From assembly GCA_009787025.1 (NCBI GenBank), contig WRGT01000056.1, forward strand, positions 1 through 35,887: 35,887 bases of DNA, in the 5' to 3' direction. Source of the DNA: Spirochaetota bacterium (GTDB lineage: Bacteria; Spirochaetota; UBA4802; UBA5550). The notes beneath the pieces were generated by a model. That model did not search any database. It worked only from the letters and a program-made list of their open reading frames with translations, and had not been told where the DNA came from. Of the stretch, positions 1-7,797 are shown piece after piece. The translations under genes were made by a program, and so were the position numbers. Each line of letters begins with the position of its first letter. Positions within the stretch are counted from its first letter, which is position 1.

Positions 1-15
1 GTTGTACCGGTTAAG

Positions 16-52
16 TTTCGTAGGGGGCGGATAATATCCGCCCCCTACGAAA
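16..52. repeat. Perfect GC-rich palindrome (18-bp arms)
   Basis: Bases 16-33 and 35-52 are exact reverse complements around a single central base (34). The core is a run of five G, then CGGATA, and its complement. The arms are GC-rich while the surrounding genome is AT-rich, so this looks like a dispersed palindromic (REP or MITE-like) intergenic element and not a normal terminator. It could form a strong hairpin in RNA from either strand. No transposase is visible next to it. Confidence 0.8.
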
Positions 53-125
53 TACGGCTCGCGGTGACACGGCAAATCGCCTGCTTTTCCTGCGTCAACA
101 GCGCGCGATGATTTTTACTCATTGC

Positions 126-153
126 GCGTTGAACATTGAGCGTTGAACATTGC
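126..153. repeat. Two tandem copies of a 14-bp unit
   Basis: Bases 126-139 and 140-153 repeat the unit GCGTTGAACATTGA with one mismatch. It lies between the palindrome at 16-52 and the end of the Rpn fragment. It is a short intergenic tandem repeat and no function is evident. Confidence 0.6.
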
Positions 154-169
154 CTTTGAGCATTGTCTT

Positions 170-599
170 TTAATGTTTTTTCTTCGATTCTTTCTCTACT
201 TTCTTTTTAATTTCCTCGTATGATAAACCCTGCGCCATAAGTTTAAGCGCATAGTTTAGGCCTTCTTTTTTTCCTTCTCTTATACCTTCTTTTTTGCCTG
301 TTTCCATACCTTTTTCCATGCCTGTTTCCATACCTTTTTCCATGCCTGTTTCCATACCTTTTTGTATGCCTTTCTCCATGCCATCTTCACGGGCAAATTC
401 AATGGCGTCTTCTAATGTGTATTCAATTGTCAGCATTTTTATTACCTCCTGTGCATTCTTCTTAAAAAAATCTGCCAATATAGCTTTTTTTATGCAATAT
501 TCTACTGCTGATTTTATTGCTTCTTCAAGCGGTTTCTTTTTCTCGTATTCCCGCACCTTTGCGACAAAAGTTGCATAGCCTTTTTTACTTAATCTTTTT
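170..599 (-). pseudogene. C-terminal fragment of Rpn-family (PD-(D/E)XK) putative transposase
   Basis: The longest ATG/GTG-started reading is 170-556 (128 residues), but the same frame stays open upstream and still resembles the family (GYATFVAKVREYEKK, read through the GTG). The real homology therefore begins near 599 and the apparent start is probably not a genuine start. What remains is the helical, charged C-terminal part typical of Rpn/PD-(D/E)XK putative transposases: PLEEAI, then ADFFKKNAQEV, then a Gly-Met-Glu rich tail. The N-terminal nuclease core is absent and the upstream 600-780 is AT-rich non-coding. It is best read as a 5'-truncated remnant. An N-terminal piece of the same family lies at 2622 on the same strand. 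Confidence 0.7.
295..366 (-). repeat. Three tandem 24-bp repeats inside the Rpn fragment
   Basis: Units lie at 295-318, 319-342 and 343-366; the third has two mismatches. On the minus strand each encodes eight residues of a GMETGMEK pattern. In-frame expansion and contraction of such charged repeats is common in the C-terminal tails of this family. Confidence 0.85.
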
Positions 600-710
600 A
601 TTTTTTTTAAAATTTATTTATAATTACTTTTCTATTATTTATATTTATATAATAAAGAGTCGATAAGAAACAAAAAAGACTTATTTAAAATCATAAGTTT
701 TTAAAAAATA

Positions 711-739
711 TTGACAACAGAAATAGACCTTTATAATAA
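711..739 (+). promoter_or_regulatory. Sigma70-like promoter for the 782-1515 gene pair
   Basis: A TTGACA box at 711-716 is followed 17 bases later by TAATAA at 734-739; an overlapping TATAAT at 732-737 would give a 15-base spacer. AGGGG at 771-775 then forms a ribosome binding site ahead of the GTG at 782. This is a pattern match only. Confidence 0.5.
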
Positions 740-781
740 TGTGATATTATAAAAATAAATAAAAAATTTTAGGGGTTTTAA

Positions 782-970
782 GTGATAGATGAAGATTCTA
801 AAGGTGCGGCTGATCGTTTCATAAAAAAATTAAAAAATAGTGGCTTCAAAATGTCACGTTCAAAAAATGATGCAGAAAATTACGGTATTCATAAACAGAG
901 ACGTGATTCTAAAGCAACAGATGAATTTACAAAAAGTCAGCTATTTAAAGATATTATCGAGTATAAATAA
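782..970 (+). CDS. Small charged hypothetical protein (62 aa), first gene of a two-gene module
   Basis: It reads from a GTG start; an in-frame TAA lies directly upstream (779-781), so no earlier start exists. AGGGG at 771-775 is a well-placed ribosome binding site. The product is short, very rich in Lys, Asp, Glu and Arg, and has no hydrophobic segment. I do not recognise the family. Its stop codon is only two bases before the ATG of the next gene, which implies co-transcription and probable translational coupling. A small charged first protein followed by a larger helical one is an arrangement seen in toxin-antitoxin pairs, but nothing in the residues proves this. Confidence 0.6.
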   Translation: MIDEDSKGAADRFIKKLKNSGFKMSRSKNDAENYGIHKQRRDSKATDEFTKSQLFKDIIEYK

Positions 971-972
971 AC

Positions 973-1515
973 ATGGGTGAATTTATTTTTTTTAAAGATG
1001 AAAAGTACAAGTTTCTCTTAAAGTATTTCACTGAAGATAAAATACATAGTCGCTTTAAATCTTTATGGGATGATACAGTTACAGTTATAAAGAATCTTAA
1101 ATTGGAAGATAGTGTTTATATTGACGAAGAAAGTTTTCAAATGTTCATTCTTGATTATTTTGCTGATATTGCCAGACTCAAAGATTTTCAAGATATAAAG
1201 CACGTTAACGCTGATAAGATTTATGGATACGAACTTTATTGGTTTTTACGCAGGCACCCTGTTCATTTAATCAAAAATATGCCAAAAGGATTTAATATTA
1301 ATGAGAAAATTGCTTTAGGAATTTTTTTCCCTCGGATATTAAAGGAAGCCGGATACGAATATAAAAAAGTTTTAAAAAATCAAGATCATCATAAAAAAAT
1401 TATAGTTTTTACTAATTTACTGAGATACAATTTTGAATATCGAACTTATACGCAACAATCTTTAGAACTTATGATCGAGGCATTTTTTTGCGGTTGTGCT
1501 ATTGCTGGTAAATAA
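973..1515 (+). CDS. Hypothetical protein (180 aa), second gene of the module
   Basis: I do not recognise this protein. It appears mostly alpha-helical, with many aromatic and basic residues and no signal peptide or clear membrane span. Notable segments are YIDEESFQMFILDYFADIA (about 52-70), YGYELYWFLRRHP (about 84-96) and FNINEKIALGIFFP (about 107-120). The start ATG follows the previous stop by two bases, so the two are probably one operon. The pair sits between fragments of Rpn-family genes on the opposite strand, an accessory setting. It could be a toxin-antitoxin or phage-defence component, but that rests on context only. Confidence 0.65.
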   Translation: MGEFIFFKDEKYKFLLKYFTEDKIHSRFKSLWDDTVTVIKNLKLEDSVYIDEESFQMFILDYFADIARLKDFQDIKHVNADKIYGYELYWFLRRHPVHLIKNMPKGFNINEKIALGIFFPRILKEAGYEYKKVLKNQDHHKKIIVFTNLLRYNFEYRTYTQQSLELMIEAFFCGCAIAGK

Positions 1516-1836
1516 TCATAATTATCGGTTAGAATTAAATATTTTTATCTCCCTCATTTACGCCGAATTAATTGTATTTTTTGTATGTTTTTCACAAACT
1601 TTAAGCATTAACTCCCGATTTTTATTAAGTTAAATCCGGATAATCTAAAAAATTTACTTCACCTATTGGGATTTCGTTATCGTTAAATTTCATTAACTCT
1701 TCAAACTCTTTTATTGTTCCTTTCTTATTTAATTCCTTTGGAAACTCTATATCCAATGATCTCTGTCTTAATAGTTCTTTTTCTAACATGTTATTTTACC
1801 CGTGTACATCTTTGATTATTTTTTGAGATACAAAAT
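1516..1836. other. Intergenic stretch holding one small ORF
   Basis: There are 321 AT-rich bases between the plus-strand module and the leftward Rpn chimera. Apart from the minus-strand 54-codon ORF at 1625-1789 I see no gene, strong hairpin or promoter here. Confidence 0.6.
1625..1789 (-). CDS. Small hypothetical protein (54 aa)
   Basis: On the minus strand an ATG at 1789 opens 54 codons ending in TAA at 1625-1627. The product begins MLEKELLRQRSLDIEFPKEL and ends NFLDYPDLT. It is acidic, with an ordered-looking composition (hydrophobic residues spaced as in helices), which favours a real peptide over chance. A weak GGGTAAA lies just upstream. It is 47 bases downstream of the Rpn chimera on the same strand and could be co-transcribed. 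The family is unknown and comparison with homologous loci would be needed to be sure it is expressed. Confidence 0.45.
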   Translation of the reverse strand: MLEKELLRQRSLDIEFPKELNKKGTIKEFEELMKFNDNEIPIGEVNFLDYPDLT

Positions 1837-2622
1837 TCATTTACCCAATATTCTTTTTAGTTGGCAAATATAAAGAGCAGATAATGAAAAGATTGCAGAA
1901 AAAATTGACAAGAACCACCCATTTGTAAAAAAACATAATATTAAACTAACTATAGCGACGGGTATCAATATTATTGTTTTTATTAAATCTGATTTTCTTT
2001 TTTTCTTTATCTCTAAATCTCTTTTTGTATTATATATCGTTTCAATTTCCAAGAATTCTTTTTGAGTATCCTCTAAATTAAAACTCAAAAATTCAAATTT
2101 GATCCCAATCTCTCTGGACCTATCTAACAATAAAATGCAATAATAACGCTCATCGTTCTCATAAAGCCCTTTCTCTATATCGAAATAAAGTGCCTTTATA
2201 GCCGACACCTCAGCCAATCGTTCACCAAATTTTTTATGTATTATATAGATAAAAATAAACTCTCCGAAAGACAGAGCACCATCGATGAATAGAAAGATCT
2301 TGCTATCCTTAAAGCCGGGCAAATTTCTAATTCCTATCTCTTTTCTAATATCTTCTGCCATAAATCTTACAGGTATATTTTCATTTATGGTTGACTGGTG
2401 CTCTATGAGTATCACTACTTTCTTTTTAAAGTTAAACGATACGTCATTTTGTGCGACTGCAAAAAACACGTCCCTGACGGTATTTATTGTAATCATAGAT
2501 ATGTCCGTATAATTAGTATTTTCGATAGCATTTAACAGCTCAAGGCTTGCGTGTTCATTGTTAAAGAGGTGCCTAAAAACGCTGTCCCTGTATTTTCTGT
2601 TGGCTTTTTTGTCAGGTTTCAT
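1837..2622 (-). CDS. Chimeric protein: Rpn/PD-(D/E)XK N-terminus plus unknown domain with two membrane helices
   Basis: Residues 1-88 match the start of Rpn-family PD-(D/E)XK putative transposases: RKYRDSVFRHLF (10-20), NDVSF with a candidate catalytic Asp60, then VVILIEHQSTIN with Glu74 and Gln76. From about residue 89 the similarity stops. The remaining 170 residues are unlike that family: an alpha/beta-looking part, then a Lys-rich linker (about 200-213) and two hydrophobic segments (about 214-233 and 236-254) ending in a basic tail. The usual Rpn middle and coiled C-terminus are missing. GAAGGTG ahead of the ATG is a good ribosome binding site. This may be a true fusion or the result of DNA rearrangement that happened to stay in frame. 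It is unlikely to be a working transposase. Confidence 0.65.
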   Translation of the reverse strand: MKPDKKANRKYRDSVFRHLFNNEHASLELLNAIENTNYTDISMITINTVRDVFFAVAQNDVSFNFKKKVVILIEHQSTINENIPVRFMAEDIRKEIGIRNLPGFKDSKIFLFIDGALSFGEFIFIYIIHKKFGERLAEVSAIKALYFDIEKGLYENDERYYCILLLDRSREIGIKFEFLSFNLEDTQKEFLEIETIYNTKRDLEIKKKRKSDLIKTIILIPVAIVSLILCFFTNGWFLSIFSAIFSLSALYICQLKRILGK

Positions 2623-2634
2623 TTACACCTTCTC

Positions 2635-2659
2635 ATCGTTTATATATACTGTAAACGAT
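2635..2659 (-). promoter_or_regulatory. Inverted repeat in the leader of the Rpn chimera gene
   Basis: ATCGTTTA at 2635-2642 and TAAACGAT at 2652-2659 are exact 8-bp inverted arms around nine AT-rich bases. It lies 13 bases upstream of the ATG at 2622 and just upstream of the GAAGGTG ribosome binding site. The related leader at 2955-3055 also has an inverted repeat in this position, with a different arm sequence. That suggests an operator or RNA hairpin that is conserved in form. Confidence 0.5.
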
Positions 2660-2879
2660 TGAAACCGGTGCGTGATGAAAATTTTTTTGCGTTTTTTTAA
2701 CTTTTTTTGATTTTTTTGAGTATGAGTAAATTTGAAGTGTAATCCTGAAAATCAATGTGTATCATGGCCAATCTTGTAGAAATTATGGTTTTGCCATGTC
2801 AGGCGGTTACATCAAATGTTCTTTGAAAGCGGCATAAATTATTCCGTTGGATTGCCACGCGCAGGTTGCACAATCTATA

Positions 2880-2957
2880 CTAAACGGGTTGAAGCGCCTG
2901 CAATGGCGAGGTATGTAACTGATTGTTTAATATGTTCGTTTCTTTGTTAGATTTCAT
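2880..2957 (-). pseudogene. 5' remnant of a second Rpn-family gene
   Basis: A leftward ATG at 2957 with GAAGGTG upstream starts MKSNKETN and stops after 25 codons. The first seven codons align with those of the chimera (MKPDKKA; about 14 of 21 bases the same), and the upstream leaders also align, but the sequence then diverges completely. It is best explained as the broken start of another family copy whose body is gone. Confidence 0.5.
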
Positions 2958-2963
2958 TAACAC

Positions 2964-3003
2964 CTTCACACAGTTGATATATAATATAAACGACTGTGTG
3001 AAG
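2964..3003. promoter_or_regulatory. 11-bp inverted repeat in the second Rpn leader
   Basis: CTTCACACAGT at 2964-2974 and ACTGTGTGAAG at 2993-3003 are perfect inverted arms with an 18-base AT-rich spacer. They sit where the first leader has its own inverted repeat. This is either an operator around the promoter or a leader hairpin. Confidence 0.55.
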
Positions 3004-3119
3004 CATCAGATAAAAATTTTTTGCGAAATTTTAATTTTTTTTGATTTTCTTAATGGGGGGATTTTGTCGTAGGGCATTTATATCAATAGAAACTGGCGTA
3101 CTAATAAATAGCCGAAGAA

Positions 3120-4808
3120 TCATAATTCGGGTTTTATGTCGCTCCCGGCAAATGGTCTTGCTTCAATATATGATGATAGGTCGGATTCATGGTTGTAAAC
3201 TGTGCCTTCTTTGTACGTATCGTAAGCTGTAACGGCAAAATAGTATAGGACTGTGTTTTTAATATATGGGTAAAGGAGTACATTCCGCGTGTCAAAGTTT
3301 TTGTTCTCTTCAATTACGGAATTATCTATTTTAACATATACATAATCCCCTTTAACCGTCTTATTATTGATTTTTGCGCCGTCTATTACAGATATTATGC
3401 CGTCATAGGAACCCTTCTTTGTTCCATAATATATTCTGTATCCGCCTAAATCAGCTTCAACATTTTTCTTCCATCTTAGGGTAATATATTTATCGCCTGC
3501 CTCTGCGACCTCAAAGAATAAAGGTATAACAGGCGGTCTGTTCACTCTATATTTTACAGTTATCTTTTTTAAGACCGGAGAATTATAACCCTCAGGAGAA
3601 GCAACGAGATGAGCTCTCCACTGAAAATATTTTCCGTACAGAAAATCTCCATTTTCATCTTTCGTTCTGTATATATTTTTTTGTTTTGTGTTGATTTTAT
3701 ACCATTTTAAAGTATCATCTTTTTCATCAAAAAATTTATCAGCTATCCTAAATTCCATCCATATAAATGTTCCCGGATTTATTATCTCTTCCCATGAAAA
3801 GTCGGTAATTGCAGTCCCGGTAGATGGAAGCTGCGTAACAGGACTTGTAATTATCCCCTCTCTGTTGTAAGGAATCCTCCCTTCATACTCCGACCCTTTA
3901 TATTTACTTACGGCAATATCCGTACTGTTTTTTAATTCGCTGTAACTCTTATACGATATTCTAAATTCATCAATTAGTCCTTTATAGTTTTTACCTATAA
4001 CAGCAAAGGGGAGATCGCTCCCTTTATGCGCACCATCCGTATCATCAACATAACCGAATAGAGGCGTATATACATCGCTGAAGGCTTTTCCTGTTGCAGT
4101 CATATATACCACATCCTCTTCGTTTCCATTGATTATTTTTGTCAGCTTGCCGCTTTTTCTATCAAAGCTTAAACTAAAATGATACCACTCTCCGGTTTTT
4201 ATCTTAGAACCTTTTGCTAAGGAAGCGCTGTTTAATTTACCGTCTGTTGCTCTAAACATATTGTACAGATATACATAAACATTTTGATTTTTTATTACTA
4301 TATCTATCCCTTTTTTTACACCGGAAAAATATCCAATAATCGAAAAGAGTGTACTTCCATTCTTTAGTTCAGCAGGTTTAAATCTAAACTCAATATTGAA
4401 TGAACCAAGGTCTTCAAAATTACCCAGCCATAGACCCTCTGAAGAATTAATCATAACTACATGGTCGCTTTTGAAGAATGATGCAGATCCTGCGCCGATA
4501 CCATTTTTTACAAACTGATAATTTGCAGAGTATATATTGTATTTTTTAGAATCGTCTTTTATGTATTTATCAGACTCTTTATCAAATTTTAAGAGCAGGT
4601 CGGTTAACAGAGTATCTTTAACATTTGAGTAATTTATATTATTTATAAAATAACCTGATGTATTATCAGGCATAAATTTTTTTTCTACATTATGGAGAGA
4701 GTTAGACGGGAAATCCGTAATTACCATTGTATCAATTGCATCTCTTATCTGAGCTGTAAGCAGTGCGGCAAATATCAAAGTTATTATTTTTACATATCTA
4801 TTCTTCAT
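3120..4808 (-). CDS. Secreted LamG-like / fibronectin type III protein
   Basis: The 562-residue protein opens with MKNRYVKIITLIFAALLTAQ, a basic stretch plus hydrophobic core consistent with a signal peptide and export. Residues about 100-290 look like a LamG/concanavalin-type jelly-roll domain (GSFNIEFRFKPAEL, GEWYHFSLSFD, then GLIDEFRIS, the classic last strand). Residues about 430-550 fit a fibronectin type III fold (NRPPVIP, then ITLRWKKN, GGYRIYYG, YYFAVTAYD). Such proteins bind carbohydrate or other surface ligands; the ligand is not predictable. It starts 19 bases after rpiB on the same strand, so it probably shares the leuS-rpiB transcript, although its function seems unrelated. Confidence 0.8.
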   Translation of the reverse strand: MKNRYVKIITLIFAALLTAQIRDAIDTMVITDFPSNSLHNVEKKFMPDNTSGYFINNINYSNVKDTLLTDLLLKFDKESDKYIKDDSKKYNIYSANYQFVKNGIGAGSASFFKSDHVVMINSSEGLWLGNFEDLGSFNIEFRFKPAELKNGSTLFSIIGYFSGVKKGIDIVIKNQNVYVYLYNMFRATDGKLNSASLAKGSKIKTGEWYHFSLSFDRKSGKLTKIINGNEEDVVYMTATGKAFSDVYTPLFGYVDDTDGAHKGSDLPFAVIGKNYKGLIDEFRISYKSYSELKNSTDIAVSKYKGSEYEGRIPYNREGIITSPVTQLPSTGTAITDFSWEEIINPGTFIWMEFRIADKFFDEKDDTLKWYKINTKQKNIYRTKDENGDFLYGKYFQWRAHLVASPEGYNSPVLKKITVKYRVNRPPVIPLFFEVAEAGDKYITLRWKKNVEADLGGYRIYYGTKKGSYDGIISVIDGAKINNKTVKGDYVYVKIDNSVIEENKNFDTRNVLLYPYIKNTVLYYFAVTAYDTYKEGTVYNHESDLSSYIEARPFAGSDIKPEL

Positions 4809-4827
4809 AGATAATTTATCGGCAAAA

Positions 4828-5265
4828 TCATTTCAATAATTCAATTTTTACTATTTTTTGGATCCTCCTTTCATGGCGTCCCTCTTCAAATTTAGACTTT
4901 AGCCATGTATCTGTAATGCGTATTGCAAGATCTTCGTCAATAACCTTTGCCCCAAGCGCAAGGACATTTGCATTATTATGCCTTCTTGACATATCAGCCA
5001 TATATTCATTAAAGCATAAAGCAGCTCTAATACCCTTTATCTTATTTGCGGCAATAGATATTCCTATACCTGTTCCGCATATTACAATACCCAGTTCTGC
5101 CTCTCCGGAAACAACCTTTTCCCCTGCTAAAATTGCATAATCTGGATAGTCGCATGACTCCTCAGAATATGTTCCTACATCAATAAATTCATGTTCGGAG
5201 AAATGTTCTTTTAGAATTTTTTTTAATCTAAAACCTGCATGGTCGGATGCAATTACTATCTTCAT
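4828..5265 (-). CDS. rpiB: Ribose-5-phosphate isomerase B
   Basis: RpiB interconverts ribose-5-phosphate and ribulose-5-phosphate in the cytosolic pentose phosphate pathway. The 145-residue length is normal for the RpiB/LacAB family. Visible features are MKIVIASDHAG with Asp8 and His9, ICGTGIGISIAANK with the catalytic Cys63, and the RRHNNANVL segment with His96 and Asn97. AGGAAAG precedes the ATG. It lies 63 bases downstream of leuS and 19 upstream of the LamG gene, all leftward. The alternative of an allose-6-phosphate isomerase cannot be excluded from sequence alone, but no allose genes are nearby. Confidence 0.95.
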   Translation of the reverse strand: MKIVIASDHAGFRLKKILKEHFSEHEFIDVGTYSEESCDYPDYAILAGEKVVSGEAELGIVICGTGIGISIAANKIKGIRAALCFNEYMADMSRRHNNANVLALGAKVIDEDLAIRITDTWLKSKFEEGRHERRIQKIVKIELLK

Positions 5266-5328
5266 ATATCTTTCCTGATATTCATTTTCTACAAATTCTC
5301 ACGCGCAATCTTCGCCTTTGAGTGAGCA

Positions 5329-7797
5329 TTATCTAATTACAATATTAACAAGTTTGCCTTGAACTGCAATAACCTTAACTATTTCCTTCCCTGCAATCAG
5401 TTCGGATATCTTTTGATTCTCATAAGCCATCTTTTTCATTTCATCTTCGGTAATATCAGAAGATACATTAACTTTAGACTTAATTTTTCCATTAATCTGA
5501 AACACTATCTCTATCTCATCGCGGACAGTTAATTTTTCATCAAATGCAGGCCATTCCGAATCTGCCAGCAGGGTTTTATTGCCAAAGGTCTCCCATAGCT
5601 CTTCGGTAAAGTGAGGGGCAATCGGATTTAACAAAGGAAGGAATTTATCAACTATTTCAGAGAATACATTCTTTCCGGTATCCGTATAGAGTTCATCTTC
5701 CGGGATAGAGTAGAGTGCGTTTATTAACTCCATCATCCTTGCAATAGCAGTGTTATATTGCATTCTTTCTTCAATATCGTGACTTACCAATTTAATGGTT
5801 CTATGAAGTTCAATGCGGAGTCTCTTCTGTTCAATGCTTAACTGTTCATGATTTATGGAGTAATCTTTAATATATAGTTCTCTATGCTTCTGCATAAATC
5901 TCCATATCCTGTTTAAAAATCTGAAACTCCCCTCAACGCCTTTATCCGACCATTCCAAGTCTTTTACCGGCGGTGAAGCAAAGAGCATAAAGAGTCTTAC
6001 AGTATCCGCTCCGTATTTTTGTATTATCTCATCGGGGTCAACAACATTCCCCTTTGATTTACTCATCTTAGCGCCGTCTTTAATAACCATCCCTTGTGTA
6101 AGGAGTTTTGTGAATGGTTCTCTATTATTTAATAAACCTAAATCGTAAAGTATCATTGAGAAAAATCTTGCATACAGCAGATGCATTACGGCATGTTCAA
6201 TCCCGCCAATGTATTGATCAACAGGCATCCAGTAATCTGCCTTTTCTTTATCGAAAATATTTTCGCTGTCAGGAGATGTAAAGCGCGCATAATACCATGA
6301 TGAATCTACAAATGTATCCATAGTATCGGTTTCACGCCTTGCCTTTCCTCCGCAATGGGGACATGTCGTATTAATAAATTCAGGCATTCTTGTAAGCGGA
6401 GAATGTGCATCACCCTTAAAGTCCACATCAGTAGGAAGAATAACAGGGAGATCTTTCTCAGGTACAGGTATCTCTCCGCATTTATCGCAGTAGATTATAG
6501 GTATGGGGCATCCCCAATATCTTTGACGGGATATTCCCCAATCTCTTAACCTGTAGTTTATCATCTTTTTGCCGATAGAGTTCTTCTCGGCATATTCTGC
6601 AATCTTTTCTATTGCTTCAAGGTTGTTCATTCCTGTAAATTCACCTGAGTTTACACATACGCCTTCATCAGTATAGGCAGTTTTCATCTCTTCTAATTTA
6701 AGCGGAGATGACGGTATATCTATAACAATCTTTATGGGGAGATTATATTTTTTAGCAAATGCAAAGTCTCTGACATCATGCCCCGGTACTGCCATAATAG
6801 CCCCTGTTCCATAACCCATTAAAACAAAATTACCGACATATAGGGGAACTCTCTCTCCGTTAAACGGATTAATAATCTTTAGCCCGGTATCAATACCCTC
6901 CTTCTCTTTATCTTCAGAGGTTCTATCAATCATAGATTGGGATTTTACTTTTTTGATAAATTCCTGTACTTTAGGGTCTGATATTTTGTTAAGGAGCGGA
7001 TGCTCGGGAGCAATAACCATAAATGTTACGCCGAATACCGTATCAGGTCTTGTTGTGAATATTGGGAAGTCTTCGCCTGATTCAAGTTTAAAGTTTACCT
7101 TTACCCCTGTTGAGCGGCCTATCCAGTTTCTCTGCATTGTAATAACCTGCTCAGGCCAATTCGCTTCTATCTCATTATGTCCGGCAAGGAGGTCTTCTGC
7201 ATAATCCGTAATCTTAAAAAACCACTGCTCCAACTCCTTTTGAACAACCTCGGAATCGCATCTCCAGCATACTCCATTCTCTGCCTGTTCATTAGCTAAA
7301 ACCGTCATACAATCGGGACACCAGTTGACTGACGAAACCTTTTTATATGCTAAACCTTTTTCAAGCATTTTTATAAATATCCACTGGTTCCATTTATAAT
7401 AATCCGGTTTATACGTTCCTATCTCACATGACCAGTCGTATGAAAAACCAAGTCTTTTTAGCTGTTCCTTCATATTCTCTATATTTTCAGATGTCCATTT
7501 AAATGGAGGGGTATTGTTTTTTATAGCGGCATTTTCCGCAGGGAGACCAAATGAATCCCAGCCCATCGGATGTAAAACATTAAAGCCTTTCATCCTTTTA
7601 TGGCGGGCAACAATATCTCCTATTGTATAATTACGCACATGCCCCATGTGTATGCGGCCGGACGGATAAGGAAACATCTCAAGAAGATAAAACTTCTGCT
7701 TACTCTTATTAACTCTGCTAAGAAAACTTTTTTTCTCTTCCCAGATTTTTTGCCACTTTTTCTCTATATCATTAAAGTTGTATTCTCGATCAGCCAT
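5329..7797 (-). CDS. leuS: Leucyl-tRNA synthetase
   Basis: LeuRS charges tRNA-Leu with leucine and edits mischarged products. The 822 residues are a normal length for the bacterial type. The class I HIGH motif is HMGH at 50-53 and KMSKS is at 577-581. The first zinc-type cysteine pairs are Cys160/163 and Cys177/180, and a second YCDKC/CPHC set follows in the insertion. The CP1 editing domain is present, with TTRPDT at 248-253. The end (ELIAGKEIVKVIAVQGKLVN) is the usual C-terminal domain. AGAGGAAAAT precedes the ATG. No T-box-like leader was recognised upstream. It is probably the first gene of a leftward leuS-rpiB-LamG unit. Confidence 0.97.
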   Translation of the reverse strand: MADREYNFNDIEKKWQKIWEEKKSFLSRVNKSKQKFYLLEMFPYPSGRIHMGHVRNYTIGDIVARHKRMKGFNVLHPMGWDSFGLPAENAAIKNNTPPFKWTSENIENMKEQLKRLGFSYDWSCEIGTYKPDYYKWNQWIFIKMLEKGLAYKKVSSVNWCPDCMTVLANEQAENGVCWRCDSEVVQKELEQWFFKITDYAEDLLAGHNEIEANWPEQVITMQRNWIGRSTGVKVNFKLESGEDFPIFTTRPDTVFGVTFMVIAPEHPLLNKISDPKVQEFIKKVKSQSMIDRTSEDKEKEGIDTGLKIINPFNGERVPLYVGNFVLMGYGTGAIMAVPGHDVRDFAFAKKYNLPIKIVIDIPSSPLKLEEMKTAYTDEGVCVNSGEFTGMNNLEAIEKIAEYAEKNSIGKKMINYRLRDWGISRQRYWGCPIPIIYCDKCGEIPVPEKDLPVILPTDVDFKGDAHSPLTRMPEFINTTCPHCGGKARRETDTMDTFVDSSWYYARFTSPDSENIFDKEKADYWMPVDQYIGGIEHAVMHLLYARFFSMILYDLGLLNNREPFTKLLTQGMVIKDGAKMSKSKGNVVDPDEIIQKYGADTVRLFMLFASPPVKDLEWSDKGVEGSFRFLNRIWRFMQKHRELYIKDYSINHEQLSIEQKRLRIELHRTIKLVSHDIEERMQYNTAIARMMELINALYSIPEDELYTDTGKNVFSEIVDKFLPLLNPIAPHFTEELWETFGNKTLLADSEWPAFDEKLTVRDEIEIVFQINGKIKSKVNVSSDITEDEMKKMAYENQKISELIAGKEIVKVIAVQGKLVNIVIR

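Larger units (their letters stand above)
2623..3119. other. Intergenic region with duplicated Rpn leader and 5' remnant
   Basis: These 497 bases separate the Rpn chimera from the LamG gene. They contain two diverged copies of a leader (2620-2720 and 2955-3055) and a 25-codon remnant read leftward from 2957. Between them, about 2760-2930 is richer in GC than its surroundings and holds no recognisable gene. It may be debris of another element. Confidence 0.55.

Noticed and set aside
294-578. Plus-strand open frame with MPVSIPFS repeats
   Set aside because: It is the antisense shadow of the 24-bp repeats in the Rpn remnant.
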